A stretch of 64,000 nt of DNA from Rhodamnia argentea (GCF_020921035.1 NC_063150.1:10726001-10790000); one strand, 5' to 3'; counted from the first letter of the stretch, positions 31,735 to 44,400 are shown. Notes: generated from the sequence alone by a model not told the origin. Program-made: numbers and translations.

Positions 31735-32110
31735 GAAAAACAAATGCAAAAGCGAACACAGAACACAAGGATTTACGTGGTTCAATCAAGGTGATCTACG
31801 TCCACGGGCGAGGCAAAACGAAATTCCACTATGATCAAAAAGAGTACGGATGACGTAAGTCGGTTTTCAAGCGAACAAAAGCACACGGCTCATTCGTCTC
31901 TCACATAAGGAAAATCCTCAATACCAAAACGAAAAGAAACCCTAGCAACAGTATAAAAATAGAGCCCAAAATTTTTTTCTCGGGGGCGTTGCCCTCGAAC
32001 CCCCACGCAGATCTATTCGCACTGCAAAGGAGATTTGTTCACTTGCTCTGAGTTGGGCCTATCGGCCCAACTCTCCTCATCATGAACTAAATCTCAATTT
32101 TTCCTCCACT
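31735..32110. mobile_element. LTR fragment (Copia-like U5/R type)
   Basis: It contains the phrase acgtggttcaatcaaggtga and then ctacgtccacgggcgaggc. This 'acgtggttc...ctacgtccacgg' arrangement recurs in LTRs of plant Copia elements. A C-rich 'cctcgaaccccca' block follows. Neither end is defined and no internal domain is attached. Confidence 0.4.
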
Positions 32111-32574
32111 TTTTTGGGCCGCACAAAAATATGTCGGGTCGGGTGATAAACCGAACCATGTACATAAAATTCAAAACATATTTAACAGTTTAAGAAAGCA
32201 ATAATAGTATACGCATGTAGTAAACATGACGTTGCCAATTTGCTATACTTCCTGTCATGTTTCATTGTACTTTAGCTTTTGATTCTATTTTTAATTTTTT
32301 TGCATATAATATTAAATACTACAAGTTTCAAGAAACTTGTATGATGCTAGTAAGTAAACATGATTTGAAATGCTTTTATATGCTTACTTTGTTAGAGATA
32401 TATGTGATGTCAAAACAAACCATAGAATTGTATAATCAATTCTAGGATCGAAGTCATATGTGATGTCATGTGATTATAATCAAAATTACCTTATTACGAA
32501 ATATATAAACCATTAAATCATGGAAAGAAACCTAGTGTATATTTCATGACATTGCTACAAAAAATAGATAGCAA

Positions 32575-32690
32575 ATAATTAAAATTTATTATGGGGTCTA
32601 CTTCTTCAAGAATTTGTGGCTCATAACGTGTTGTTATTCTTACTGTCACAAAAAAAAAAAAAAACTGTTATGCTAGCAAAGTCCAAAATA
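32575..32690. repeat. Dispersed repeat, copy 1 (partner at 50,480-50,590)
   Basis: Shares tccacttcttcaagaat / tctacttcttcaagaat, then 'gtgttgttattct' and 'tgttatgctagcaaa' with the stretch near 50,510-50,585. Both are AT-rich and non-coding. The family is unknown. Confidence 0.5.
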
Positions 32691-33977
32691 AATGGAAAAA
32701 TATAACAAAATCTAACAAATACTGGAAACATAAATCTTGATGTTGCAGTTGATCATAACAACCAACACGATTAACAGTACTAGATCAATTCCACGGATCG
32801 GGATAAAACTGCACGACGACAAGTACTTAATGATTTGGCATGAAAAAATTTTCATTCTCTGGTTTTTTCTGTTTGTTGAGTTGGATTAAGTTAATTTTTT
32901 TTTTTCCCTTTAGCAAGGAGCTAGTACGTTATTATATTAACCAATATTATTTGTATATGTCTTTAGGGTAAGCATATCTCTAATCATTTTTTTGGCCAAA
33001 GTCTCGTGATTGTAGGAATGAAAGGGCAAATTGAAACAACGGTATGATTATACCGTAGTGAAATGATTGTATCAAAGAAAGCGATAGACTATGAGCAGAC
33101 TATTAAAATGGGTTATATTGAACACTTAAATAAAAACATAATATATTATTACTTAATATACCATTTTTGTGTGTCAATTTAAGCACTCTAACATCATTCT
33201 ATAGTATAATGGATAAAAGTTGTAAGCAAATAATTACTGATCCTAATCGACATTCCTGTTTTTAAGGATCACAATTCACAACAATGTTTCATCTACTAAG
33301 CTCGAAGAAGAAAAGGTACACGAGTTGCTATTATGATAGGAACCATTGCACAATCTTGCTAGGTGACACGACTCAACCGGCACATGCGGATTTCTTGGGA
33401 CAATTTGATTTAATTTACTTAATTGAGAGTATCGGATTTAACATTTCCTTTTATATAAAGTTAGAGCAGAACTTTTTCCTTTTGCGATTTTCCATTGATA
33501 TAAGTGACGGCACAAGTTTTTTTTCTTTTATTTATCTTAATAATGTTAAGTTTGTTGCAAGTAAGTTAGAATTGAATTAGAACAGTCTGTACTGAAAAAT
33601 CAGCGATGTTTAAAGTGAACACATAACAGAGAACATTAGACCGTTGGGCCTGACTAGGATGAGTAATTTCTTTAATGTGCAGTTCTATTTTCCATCATTT
33701 TCACTTCCTATATAATACCCTCTTATTGAATGAGCTACAGTGTAGGGAGATGTCAATCTAATGTCAGGGGTTGGCTACAACACTTACGAGGGAATGATTT
33801 CTATCGCGTGACAAATGTATATAACGGAAGCAAGGATCAACATGTCTAATTATCATAGAACTCTGGCTTCGGTTGACTTACTAGGATTATGCTCAAAATC
33901 AAACTCTTCTTGTTGAATTAATTACAAACCTGCGTACTTCAGAAGCATTGCTATTCCAATATGAATCTTTATTACTG

Positions 33978-34537
33978 AAAGGTTCGCCCCGGAGGAAAGA
34001 TGCCAGAGGAGTTTTGTCCTTGTCGAAGACGGTACCGTATCATTCATGGCTTCACAGGACTTGTACGACAAGTTCCTAGGATTGATTGTCTGTGTTGTTT
34101 TCAGTGTGGAAGATGGGGAAAAGGAAGTATGTTTCGACATCATGCCACATGTAAACGGCCAAAGGCAGAACGTGCTAGCAGGAACTCTCGATTTATTTTA
34201 TTCGGATCACGTGTGGATTCAATATCTCGCAACAATGTGCTGTGGGGAGTGTTGCAAGGAGCAGTTGATTTCGGTCAATTCGAGGAGAACAAAATACTTT
34301 AGAGTATCCAGTGGAACCATGAAAAAGCTGGGGTATATGCTAAAAAGCTGGCGACTAACAGATGATTTAAAGGCCGGTCTCGAAGAAAATCAATTGGTGG
34401 ATCCAAATTCACTCCGCGAGGCTTCTCATTCTGAGGATTCTGATTCGGAGGAACTTGAGCGGAGGGTAGAGTTTCAACACGAGGCATTGGACCAATTGGA
34501 TCATGATCTCATTGATAAATCTCATATCGTTTACTGA
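33978..34537 (+). pseudogene. Orphan C-terminal (C-JID) exon of a TNL gene
   Basis: An open frame follows an acceptor-like ctgaaag at about 33,977 and runs to a stop at 34,535-34,537. It reads APEERCQRSFVLVEDG, DLYDKFLGLIVCVVFS, YSDHVWIQYL, SSGTMKKLGYML, DDLKAGLEENQLVDP and an acidic tail. This matches the C-terminal jelly-roll/Ig-like domain found after the LRR in TNLs, where it contributes to effector recognition. No TIR, NB-ARC or LRR lies upstream, so it is an isolated exon left from an unequal exchange or deletion. Its frame is fully open, unlike the decayed version at 4,100-4,340. Its 3' flank (to about 34,640) matches the TNL1 3' flank. Confidence 0.7.
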
Positions 34538-34684
34538 TTTCAGTGGCCTCAGCTTTGTATTAGTCTTGAGAAGGGAGCACTTTTAACTGAACTCTGCAGA
34601 TCATTTTATCCCGACTGCACCTACTGGCTACCGGGAGCACAGCTCCGACCATGGTATTTTTCTAATACGGCTCCTAGATGTTAA

Positions 34685-35047
34685 GGGCGCGCATGATAAC
34701 TATTCTATTTTTTTGTCTCTCCTTCAAACCTATTTTTGGAACATAAATCCGTTTAGCAACATAATTTCATTTTTCTATTTCTTGAACTAATGTTTAGTCT
34801 AGAAATAGGTTTGGAACAAAAATAAGATGTAGAAATAAAATAAAATTAAAAAAAAAATCTTCTTGTCGTTGGTCCCCAGCCGCCGTCCTTTAGTAATTGT
34901 AGAAATCGTATGATGTTACAAAACAAATTTATGTTCCGGTTATCAAACGCATTTCTCTGCTCAGAAACTCGTTCACGAATAGAAGTCGAAAAATCTAATT
35001 CTGTCTAGTAATTATTGCCAAGAATAGAATAGTTATTATGCACGCGC
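34685..35047. mobile_element. MITE family B, copy 2
   Basis: Ends gggcgcgcatgataactatt and (inward) gcgcgtgcataataactatt are inverted repeats. TAA lies on both sides (34,682-34,684 and 35,048-35,050), consistent with a 3-bp TWA target duplication as in PIF/Harbinger-type MITEs. Internally it carries tctagaaataggtttggaa and gcatttctctgctcagaaac blocks shared with copy 1. It lies just behind the orphan TNL exon. Confidence 0.65.
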
Positions 35048-36828
35048 TAAATCCCATTGGTAAAATTATATAACTGGCAACCTAGTGGTGAGATATGCTC
35101 ATAATAATTTACCAACAATGTTAGCAACTTCCGGACGTGAGATGCAATGATAGTTATCGAGTTTTCATATATTTACCACTCAAAACAAACATGTAATGGT
35201 TAACATATTTACCACACAGTTCCATATTTTTTAAGGAAGCAAGTGATCGTCAAAGTAAGGAACTTACCGACTTTAAGTGAAATATAAATTATCTACTTAT
35301 TCTGTAGAAATGGTTCAATTCTACGTTAAATTTTTTTTTATCTAATAAAAAATCTCTAACTTTAAGTCAAGTCTCAACTCTATCTTAGTTTTCTTTTGTC
35401 TATTAAAAAGTCATTACTTTTAGATCCAGTCTCAATTCTACTCTAACAATTTTCTGTCTCATTAAAAAAAAAAAAACCGACTTTAGGTCTACTTTCCAAG
35501 TTGACCCTTATTTTTTGTCTCATAAAATGCCACCAACTTTACTTGAGTCTTAAACATGTCCCCATTAATCCTCAATCCAAAATCGCAATAAGTGATCTTA
35601 CGTGGCTTTTCCACGTCATTACGTTAGTTTTTTCCCAAATGTCATATCCAAGAAGACGAAACTAAAGCAATTAGGTTGACTTTCTTTAATTGCTTGAACT
35701 TTCAAGAAAGTAATCTTTCCATCTTGCTCAAGGATCTTCGATTTTGCGGTCAGTTGTCAATCTCTCACGCTCGAGAGTGTTCCATCTCTCACGGTCGTAA
35801 AGCTCGCGCATAGGACACGTAGCTTGGGACGCTCAACCATCTCATGCTTGGAAGTTGTCCACCTCTCGATTGTCAACAAGAAATTTGTACAGTGGGTTAA
35901 GAGGAGCAGATCTATAACTCAAATAAAAGTTATAGATTTTTTATGAGACTGCAAAAAAAAAAGTGGGGTAGAATGGGGACTAAACGGTAGAATTGAGACA
36001 TGACCAAAAATTAGAGTTTTTACATGGGAAAAAAAAGGTTTATTGTGAAATTAGGACTGGATCCAAACTTGATTTTTTTTTTTTTTCGAGTATTAGCCCA
36101 CGTCGAAAGTTACCACTGGAATGATTGTGCCCAAAATTTAAATTATTACGGGTGTTGGTATGCATAGGATATAAGAATGTGGCGTGCTTATGGCACTCCT
36201 ACCAAAGATCTAGTTGACATGTCTACCTCAAAATTCAAATAGGGAACAATGTTCATTAGCAGGTAAAATAGTTTTGTGGGCAATTGGGGAGGTTCCTTAA
36301 GAAGCGAAGCCGACGCAAAGAAGCAACAGAGACTCTTGGCCTGTAATTTGTTGTTGGGTCCACTTCACGTAGCGTTGAATGAAGTTCCTTTTTTTTTTTT
36401 TTTTTATTTGGTCGGAGTTGAATGAAGTTCACATCCCATTAATTTTCATGGATAAAAAAGAGTGACCAATCAAATCGCACCGATCAAAGCATATAATCAA
36501 TTTAGGAATAGTTAACTATTATCGTGTGAATTTATTCTTAAGAAATTTTACTCATCGCTGTTCAGGAAGATAGCGATATACCTGTAGCATAGCGAGAACA
36601 CAAAATGAAAAATTAAAAGAGAAAAAAGAACGTTGTGGCTAATACAACATGTTCCGATTGTAATAAAATGAGCCTCTCTAGTATTTTCTATCATATGTTA
36701 TATGCCATGATGGTGGTTCGTTTCCTTAAAATCTCATTTACCAACAGCCCCTTTTCACTCCTTTAAAGCATCAAAGAGGTCTCTGCCTCATTTTAAGTTC
36801 AGGATCTTCAAGTTTACAAGAGGAGGGT

Positions 36829-36830
<2 letters not shown>
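35048..36830. other. Intergenic stretch upstream of IRX15-L
   Basis: AT-rich. About 35,280-35,580 holds three or four loose repeats of 'agtctcaactctactctaa...gtctcattaaaaa', and about 35,930-36,110 carries the complementary style ('agaattgagacatgaccaaaa'), hinting at an old inverted-repeat element. No gene seen. The final 400 bases before the CT tract should contain the IRX15-L promoter; an ATTTGGT (SMRE-type) word lies at 36,406-36,412. Confidence 0.45.

Positions 36831-36833
<3 letters not shown>

Positions 36834-36877
<44 letters not shown>
36834..36877. repeat. (CT)n microsatellite in the IRX15-L 5' leader
   Basis: About 22 CT units end roughly 10 bases before the IRX15-L start codon, so they lie in its 5' untranslated leader. 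CT-rich leaders are common in plant genes. Confidence 0.9.
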
Positions 36878-36879
<2 letters not shown>

Positions 36880-36885
36880 AGAAAA

Positions 36886-37827
36886 ATGAAGAACGTGAAC
36901 AACAGCAACACAAGACTCATCCTCCTCCACCCTTACATCCAGAAGCAAGGAAGCTCCAACCGCCTATGGCTCCTCGCCTTCATCTCCTTCTTGACCACCG
37001 CCTTCGTCGTCACCCTCATTTACACCAGAGAATACTCCACAACCACCGCCTCTGCTGCCAGCGCCGCCACCTTTCCCTCCGCCACGACCGCCTATAGCAA
37101 CGCGCCTCTGCCATCGACCGTCATCAACACCCTCCTTCTCTATGCGTCCAAGTCCAACGACTCTTTCCGTATGTCCTACTCCGAGCTCAAGCCCATCTCG
37201 GATGTCCTGAGGAAATGCTCCTCCCCTTGCAACTTCCTAGTGTTCGGCCTCACTCACGAGACCTTCCTCTGGAAAGCCCTCAACCACAACGGCAGGACCA
37301 TCTTCATCGACGAAAACCGCTACTACGCCGCATACGTTGAGCAAAAGCATCCCGAGATCGACGCCTACGACGTCCAGTACACGACCAAGATGAGCGAGAT
37401 GCGGGAACTCATTGCCTCCACGAGGGAGCAAGTGCGCAACGAGTGCAGGCCCGTGCAGAACCTCTTGTTCTCAGAGTGCAAGCTGGCAATCAATGATCTC
37501 CCCAATCATGCCTACGAGGTGGACTGGGACGTCATCCTCGTGGATGGGCCCCGCGAGGAGTGGCCCAATGGGCCGGGCCGGATGTCGGCGATATTCACGG
37601 CGGGAGTCCTGGCGAGGAGCAAGAAGGGCGGGAACCCGAAGACGCATGTGCTCGTGCACGACTTCAGCGGGGAGGTGGAGAGGGCATACAGTGAGGAGTT
37701 CTTGTGCAGAGAGAACTTGGTGGAGTCAACAGAGAACCTTGGCCACTTTGTGTTGGAGAGGATGGACCCGAACAGCTTCCACTTCTGTGGCAACCGCACT
37801 CATCGGCTCCATCACCCTGTTCGCTAG
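36886..37827 (+). CDS. IRX15-L: IRX15/IRX15-L-type DUF579 protein, xylan biosynthesis
   Basis: An intronless gene for a 313-residue type II Golgi membrane protein. IRX15 and IRX15-L are needed for normal glucuronoxylan chain length in secondary walls, and their exact biochemical activity is debated. The protein shows a short cytosolic N-terminus with LILLHPYIQKQ, one transmembrane segment (about residues 27-46), a Ser/Ala/Thr-rich stem, and then the DUF579 domain (about 85-300). Recognisable blocks are CNFLVFGLTHETFLW, GRTIFIDENRYYAAY, ECRPVQNLLFSECKLA, DWDVILVDGPR and KKGGNPKTHVLVHD. It matches the IRX15 branch rather than the related GXMT methyltransferases by its N-terminal HPYIQKQ block. 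Length is normal for the family. It lies tail-to-tail with the dihydrouridine synthase gene and on the same strand as IRX14 9 kb away. Confidence 0.93.
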   Translation: MKNVNNSNTRLILLHPYIQKQGSSNRLWLLAFISFLTTAFVVTLIYTREYSTTTASAASAATFPSATTAYSNAPLPSTVINTLLLYASKSNDSFRMSYSELKPISDVLRKCSSPCNFLVFGLTHETFLWKALNHNGRTIFIDENRYYAAYVEQKHPEIDAYDVQYTTKMSEMRELIASTREQVRNECRPVQNLLFSECKLAINDLPNHAYEVDWDVILVDGPREEWPNGPGRMSAIFTAGVLARSKKGGNPKTHVLVHDFSGEVERAYSEEFLCRENLVESTENLGHFVLERMDPNSFHFCGNRTHRLHHPVR

Positions 37828-39118
37828 CATATCACCATATGTTCACCGTAATCAAAAATTATGCAAGAAAGTCAATAATTTATCACGCAAAGCCTTGCTT
37901 TTCCTGGATGGAAAATAAATTTTTGCCAAGCAAATTGCACAAGTCGTTTGAAATCTCCAGTTGTTCACCCTTCTCTGGTATTTGTTTGAAGGATGTTCTC
38001 GTCTCTTCAAAAGTCTGCTGAGGTATAGAGAATTCTCATTGAACATTTCCAGCTTTTTCATTGTGATATGAGCTTCGATTTTTCATAATATATTGCTCTG
38101 TAAGCTTCTTTCTGTAACTGCAAATGCAACCCCAAACCACCAAGTGATGAACTAAATATATCCGTCCCGGCAATAATTGAATGAGGTTCACTTGCATATA
38201 CATGTTGATAAGATGTTACTTTCCTCCAAACATTTCAGTTCTCATTACGTGGAAAACCAGAAAGATGCATTGTTCTAAGACATGAGTATAGAACTGTAGA
38301 TGCCAGGAGAGAATAAGATATCCACCTAAAGTTTACCAAAATTAACAGATGAGCTAAGAATTCCAGTTAATTGGCCAAACAAGGCTTAAAAATAGTATGA
38401 TGTGTTCACAAAGCAAGCAGGTTTCTGTGATTGGATGCTAAGCATCAGCTGGACCATATCTACTTCAGAATGAATTGCAGTATTTCCAAAATAAAGCAGG
38501 CCAGTCAGTCATGGAAATCTTAATTTGCACTCATTGCTTAGCGCTGTTCCAAACCACTAGCAAATATACCCAGTATTTGCCCGGAAGCAAGCGAAATGGT
38601 TCAATCTCCTTGCTCATGCTTGAAGGAGCATCCCAAGATCAGGTAATCAAAACAATCAGAGAAAGCCCATCTATCAAAAAGTGACCGAAAAACTCTCACT
38701 CCTAGAAGCGCACCTATATAAGATGGAACAGAGATGAACCCGTTAAAGCTCGTAAAGCTTGAGAAAATAATTAAGATGCCCTTAGGCTACTTTGAACCCC
38801 AGATATTACATGTATTTAGCCAGAGCAACACGACAAGCAGCCTGCACTTAATACATGGTAAAGTTCAACTGAACAATAAACACTATGGTCGCAAGTCAAG
38901 ACGTTCTCAGTAAGATATCCCACAACAAAACTTCCTCCACATAACATGTTCACTTCACTGTGAGAAAGAGGGATCTCTATTTTCCATGTGCTAGTGACCT
39001 TGAAAAACATTTTGGCCAGCATAGCACAAAAAGAATCAGACATAGACAACACTACAGTAAACTTAATAAACCAGGCCCAACTTTGGTGCCTGCTGCTGCT
39101 TAAAATGTAAAAATATGA
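37828..39118. other. Spacer between convergent IRX15-L and DUS genes
   Basis: About 1.3 kb between two stop codons. It must hold both 3' untranslated regions. Small open frames here (38,475-38,684 and 38,816-39,052) show no domain. No repeats or transposon ends were noticed. Confidence 0.5.
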
Positions 39119-42100
39119 TTAAGTGGCAGAACCATTGGCTGAGATCCTTTCAACATCCGCGTCTTTAACATATAATGGGATTGGATCCATGTCTTTAACA
39201 TATAATGGGATTCTTAGTCCCAAGTTCCTAAGCTTATCAACCAGACCGTAAAGAAACTCAAAGGTCAGTATGGATTGTGCATTGAGCTCATCTCTCACCT
39301 GCGGATGAATCCTGAACCAATCTCCCAGCATCTTGTGCATGTGAGAACGAATCATCCTCCACGGGACAGGGTATTTTTCGCAAAACTTGAGATACTCCAC
39401 CAGTAACTCTGCCTGGTCCAGCTGTCCATCTTTGTGGCTTTCTTCACTTCCAACTATCCAGTCAGCAGTTCGAAACCCCGCAAAGACAGCTGGATTCTCT
39501 AGGAGAGACTCTGCTGAAAGCACGCCATCAGCACCGGTTTCTTTTAAGCAGGTCTCTACATCATCCATGTGCCGTATGTTTCCATTGGCGAGGACTGGTA
39601 TGCTTAGAGCGTTTTTTACAGCCTTTATTGCCGACCAATCAGCACGAATTTTCTTCCCATCTTTCTCATCTCTTGTTCGTCCATGGACAGCTAAAAGAGA
39701 ACATCCAGCTTCCTCTAGCATCCTGGCATAGGTAAGTGTATCCTCCAATTTTGGGAAGACTCTGATTTTACAAGAAACCGGGACATTCAAGTTGACGGCT
39801 AGCTTCTGTACTAGGGATTTTACCAAAGGAAGGTTATCCATCAAAAATGCCCCGTAGTTTCCTCGCCTAGCAATACGCTGAGGGCACCTGCAGAGTGCAA
39901 AATTACCAACTCACTTTTATGATATAACCCAAGATATCTAACGCAAGACATCAGTTGTTCCTTGTCACATACAGGATGTACAATCTAAGACAAGCCCCAC
40001 TTCATCTTCATTTTAGATGATCTTCCAAATTCATTCAAAACTTTTTCACAATCAAGGAGGTATCACATCATATTGGATCATAACTATGCTATGACACTCA
40101 ATAAGGCCTAAGACGGTCAGCAATATTTTGAGCAGAAGACCCCGAAAAAATAAATAAAACAAAATAAAATAAAAAAGAAGAATAAGTTCAGAAGATGAGT
40201 TAGTCAATTAAATCTGTCATATCTCCTGTGTATTTTTATGCAATCAGAGAAAAATCCTTTCAGTGAGAACATATGACATGCTTACTTATTTCAGTGTGTA
40301 CCAGTCAATATGCTACATCAACTGAAAATGTATCATGTTACAATAAATTGATACATTGTCAAAATGATGGATCAAATGTTACCCCAAATTTATAACATAA
40401 ATAAAAGGATACATCGTCAAGATGATGGATCACATCTTACCCCAAATTTATATCAACATAATCACAATAAGGTTCCACTCTTTGTGCAGCTTCCAACAAA
40501 GTGTCTGGATCATTGGCACAGAATTGAACAAATAATGGGCGATCCTCCTGCCAATTCAAAAGATTTACAGAAAAATTACATTACAGGCCGGACTGACAAA
40601 TTAACAAAACATACTTTTTCATCCTAGAATAGTTGTATGAATCATCAAAAGTCGTCTAAAGTCAGTCAAAACTAAAACACCTCACTCCATTTGCATGAAA
40701 CACGCTGAAAATAATAAATCAAACAAATAACCATGCCACTTTACACATTAATCTGAAGTGATACTCACAAGTGCTAGAACAGAATTAAAATAACAGCAGA
40801 TTCAAAGATACAGATTAATGTCAAAGCTAGACACGATGCTCTAACAAAAACCAGCAGCAATAGCCATTTTTTTTTCCTTGGCAATGAAATGTAATATTCT
40901 TTTGTTCAAATGAATTACAGTCCAATGTCAGATCAGTTTTCGGGAAAAAGATATCAGATGAGTTTTCAGACTTCTATGAAGTGAAATATAGGTACATATC
41001 AAGGGCCAAAACAGTTTAGAGGATGCTAATTGATAGATCTAAGCATTAGACATCCATTTTCGGAGAAGGATAGAATATGACATATGGATAATTAAGCTGA
41101 TATGTTGGAAACCTTCAAGTTTGTCACACTGGAGATAAGGCTCTAAGATCCAACTCTTCATTACTAATAACTACGAAAATATTCCAAGGATCCATGACAA
41201 TTTCAAAGATTGACTGCAAGAGAAGTCCACTAGATATTTGCCAATAACATAGAGATATCTTCTCCATTACACAATAAATACTGGTAATATAGCAAATTCC
41301 AAAGAACATATCACATGTGCATACATTCTTTCAATAGAAATTAAAAGATTAAAAGTTTATCAAAGCCAAAGAACTTCAGAATGAAGCCCATTGTAACACT
41401 ATCTGTACTTCAATTGTTCAGCCCAAAAAAAAAAAAAAAATTGAGCATACAAGGGATAGCTCCTGAATGATTTGCCTGTTCTTTACCCCCAAGTGCCATC
41501 CAGCAATATAACCCTAGTAAAAAGACAAGTAAGTGGAAAGAACCATCTCCTCAAGTATACCACTTTCTTCGCCAGAATCCGCATACAAAATAATGTTGGC
41601 CTTGTTCTGAATTGGATCATCATTCTTAGAAAAAGTTCTGGCCAATAAATTAAAGACTTAAAAGATGTGATGAAGTTCTAGTTTGTGTGGGTTGCCACAT
41701 TGAGCAGAACAGGTGCTCATGGATGAGGGTTTCTTGGAAGTGGATGAGTGAAAGAGTAGGAAGAATAGGGTTTTGTAGACTTTTGTCAGTGTCTATCTTT
41801 TCCTTGTAAACTTTAGTAGCTTCTGCATTTTGATAAGTTCTTTTTGGCAATAACTCTCTGCCGGCACGGATACAGGGTGGGGCAAGCCAAATACCATCTC
41901 CTCTTGAACGAGATGTGCATCTTTTCCATGCGCCCATTAAACCACCCCAAACAAGGCACAGATCTGAGGATCACAGGGAATTCAATAGCCATACCTATCT
42001 CTTGTTATTCAGATAAGAATTGAATAGGATGAGTTTTGGGGCAAAGAAAAGCAAGTGTACAAGAAATGATTCCTTCAATGATTTTCCTTAAAAACGACAA

Positions 42101-43309
42101 AAGCCATTCGTTCTGAATAACCCTATTCAAAAGAATAATAATGCAAAGAACCATCTTTACAAATACATATCATCACCAGACACCGCAAACAGAATAATAT
42201 TAACAATATCATTGTATGAAATTGGACCATTTCTTAAGTAAAATGATGGTTGATGAGCTGAAGATTTAACATACTCCTCTCTGATAGTAAAAAACATGAG
42301 CACACTTAACACAGTCTCAACATCTATTATAGATGAGCCAGCCCCCTGTGGATAGACAGAGATTTGAACACCCTATCTGCTTTTACATTCCTCCAAAGAA
42401 ACCAAGATATCCTCATGAACAATCCAGTCAGCAATACATTGCGCACATCATGATAGAGACACTCATATAAAGGAAACACCTCTTTAATCGTAAATCTAGT
42501 CGCCTATTCCAAGTGCCATGGCAATTTTAGTCAAGTTGATTGCAGCTCTTTAGCACTAGAGCTAACAGCTCTTATCAAGTCAACACAACACAAAACATCT
42601 ACAATTGCTCCACCATGTTACTATCACCTCAATCAGCCTCCACTCAGTCACCAACTTAAGCCAGCTTAAGCAAGTCTAAACTGCAATCAATGGTGGTATA
42701 TAGTATTCTCTCCCGAGGACAGAACTACTTAAATCCCAATCTAACCCAGACAAAATGGACCAAATTACACAGAGCAATGGCGCAGCAAGAAACCACAGAA
42801 TCACAACCCAAAAATAAAGCAACTTTGACAAAATCTACCTTGCAGGTAGTGAACTCCATTCTCCTGTACTTCTCATTCTCGGTGAAGATCCTGGAATGGA
42901 GCATAGGCGTGTAGGCCGCCTCGGCGCCATACTTGCGACACAGCATCCGGAACGGGAGCTCAGAGTTGTCCACCATCGGAGCCACTATCAGCTTCGGTCG
43001 GCCGAGCTTCGCCCAGTGAGCCCAGGCGCGCTCTGCCCTCGACCAGGCGCCCAAGCACCGGCTCGGCTCCCCATTGGAAAACGGCGAAGCATCGTCTACC
43101 GACGAAGGGTGAGATTGCGTCGGTTCACGTTCCTGGGATCGTGGGTCGGAGCTGAGGAGGTCGTCGAGGTCTTGGGGCGGCTCTGGAGGGGCAGAGGTGT
43201 GGAAACTGGTGGAGGTTTGAGAGAGAGAAGAGGCGGCCATGGAGGATTTCGGAGGGGTTTTGGAGGTGGGGAAGAGAGAGAGGATGAAGTTGTAGGGTTT
43301 GAGTTTCAT
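39119..43309 (-). CDS. tRNA-dihydrouridine synthase (DUS1-like, FMN-dependent)
   Basis: An FMN/NADPH enzyme that reduces uridine in the D-loop of tRNA, of the Dus1 (position 16/17) type. I infer three exons: 42,839-43,309, 40,441-40,547 and 39,119-39,887. They give 448 residues with exact phase agreement. The TIM-barrel start [12 protein letters not shown] is at about 110-121. The catalytic Cys is in INLGCPQ (about residue 194, spanning intron 2). [26 protein letters not shown] and PVLANGNI follow. The residues before APMVD are Ser/Pro-rich and could be an organelle transit peptide; Met24 (43,240) is an alternative start. The GGC tract at 43,345-43,371 then lies upstream in the leader. The last residues contain a direct duplication (IPLYVKD twice). 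It lies head-to-head with IRX14 and tail-to-tail with IRX15-L. Confidence 0.9.
40548..42838 (-). other. Intron 1 of the DUS gene
   Basis: A 2.3-kb intron (donor GTAGAT, acceptor TTGGCAG on the minus strand). Open frames inside (41,124-41,309 and 41,650-41,937) show no recognisable domain. No transposon was recognised. Confidence 0.65.
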
Positions 43310-43344
43310 GGGCGGCCGACGGTAGTGAAGAAGACGCCACCCAT

Positions 43345-43371
43345 CGCCGCCGCCGCCGCCGCCGCCGCCGC
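43345..43371. repeat. (GCC)n trinucleotide repeat at the DUS 5' end
   Basis: About nine GCC units, reading as a poly-Gly run in the DUS frame on the minus strand. It lies upstream of the chosen Met and is probably in the 5' leader. Confidence 0.85.
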
Positions 43372-44400
43372 CCTTGTCCTTTTGAGGCTGTTGCAGAAGG
43401 GTTCCTCCAACGAATCTGAGACAGCAGGGGAGAAGTTCGCCTTTTGAGGGGAATAAGTAAGCCAAGTTAATTTTACCGCAGATCTCATAACGAATTTCCA
43501 GCACATTCCTCTTCTTTTTTTTTTCGGTCTAACGTAACCGTCTTTTGTTTTAGAAAATACTAACTAGTGTTTTTTCAGACACTTCTTAATACATTCATGG
43601 GTAAACGTGTAAGTGAGGACATATAAATTTTGACTACCCTTTTCGACCATTAACTTTTACATAAAAATTAGGAGGTAATTTTAGTCCCTGCCAAAAATAA
43701 TTATATCCTTTTTCATTTTAATTTTTAGCAATCATGCATTTATATTTAATCGGACCAACAGCATGAGATTGAAGCGAAATTGACACACGGCGGATCGGGA
43801 GCCCACAAGGCATATCCGGCCAACGCAATGGGGGTGTGCCGAAATTCACGAGGGCCTCGAGGCCTATCTCTGAGCGTAGTTCCACCCTTTCATGTTTAAT
43901 TAATTGAAAAAGACTTTTAATTAAATGTCAATTATCCGTAAAAAGCTAAATTAAGCCAAGAAAAATACATAGTTAAGCCTGTAATTAGCACAAAATTCGG
44001 CTAGCCTATTGACTGGGCTTGGCCAAATTCCTTAATGGTTTAGACAATAATTCGTGCAATTTAGGCCCTTCAGGACCTAATTTAAATTCAGATTTTGGTT
44101 GAGAAAACTTTGAGCCCCAAGCTTGCAAATCATTAGTCTATAAATATAACCTTAAGTCTAGGGTTTTGAGAACGATCATGATTGCTCAGAAAATTGGAGA
44201 GCACACGTGAGCAAAGAAGGAAGAGAACTTCAAGTTCTGGCCAAGGACACATCTCATGGCCGAAACTACAACCACTTCTCCGGCGCACCGCTGTTGCTTG
44301 TTGTTGCCTTTGCTTCTGTCTACCATTAGTGTCAATCCCCGTAGTTGCTTGGTGTCGTTTCTAGTTGTATTTCTCTTGATACTTATTTAGGCTTCTAATC

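Larger units (their letters stand above)
31242..33977. other. Intergenic stretch between TNL2 tail and orphan TNL exon
   Basis: About 31,735-32,110 resembles an LTR fragment (listed separately). About 32,575-32,690 matches 50,480-50,590, another dispersed repeat. The remainder is AT-rich with open frames (33,284-33,580 and others) that show no domain. No LRR or NB-ARC sequence precedes the orphan exon here. Confidence 0.5.

Noticed and set aside
37412..37918. Open frames overlapping IRX15-L in other phases and strand
   Set aside because: Shadows of the GC-rich DUF579 coding sequence.
43310..43504. N-terminal extension of the dihydrouridine synthase to 43,504
   Set aside because: It would include a poly-Gly run from the GCC repeat and matches nothing in the family; it is more likely leader.
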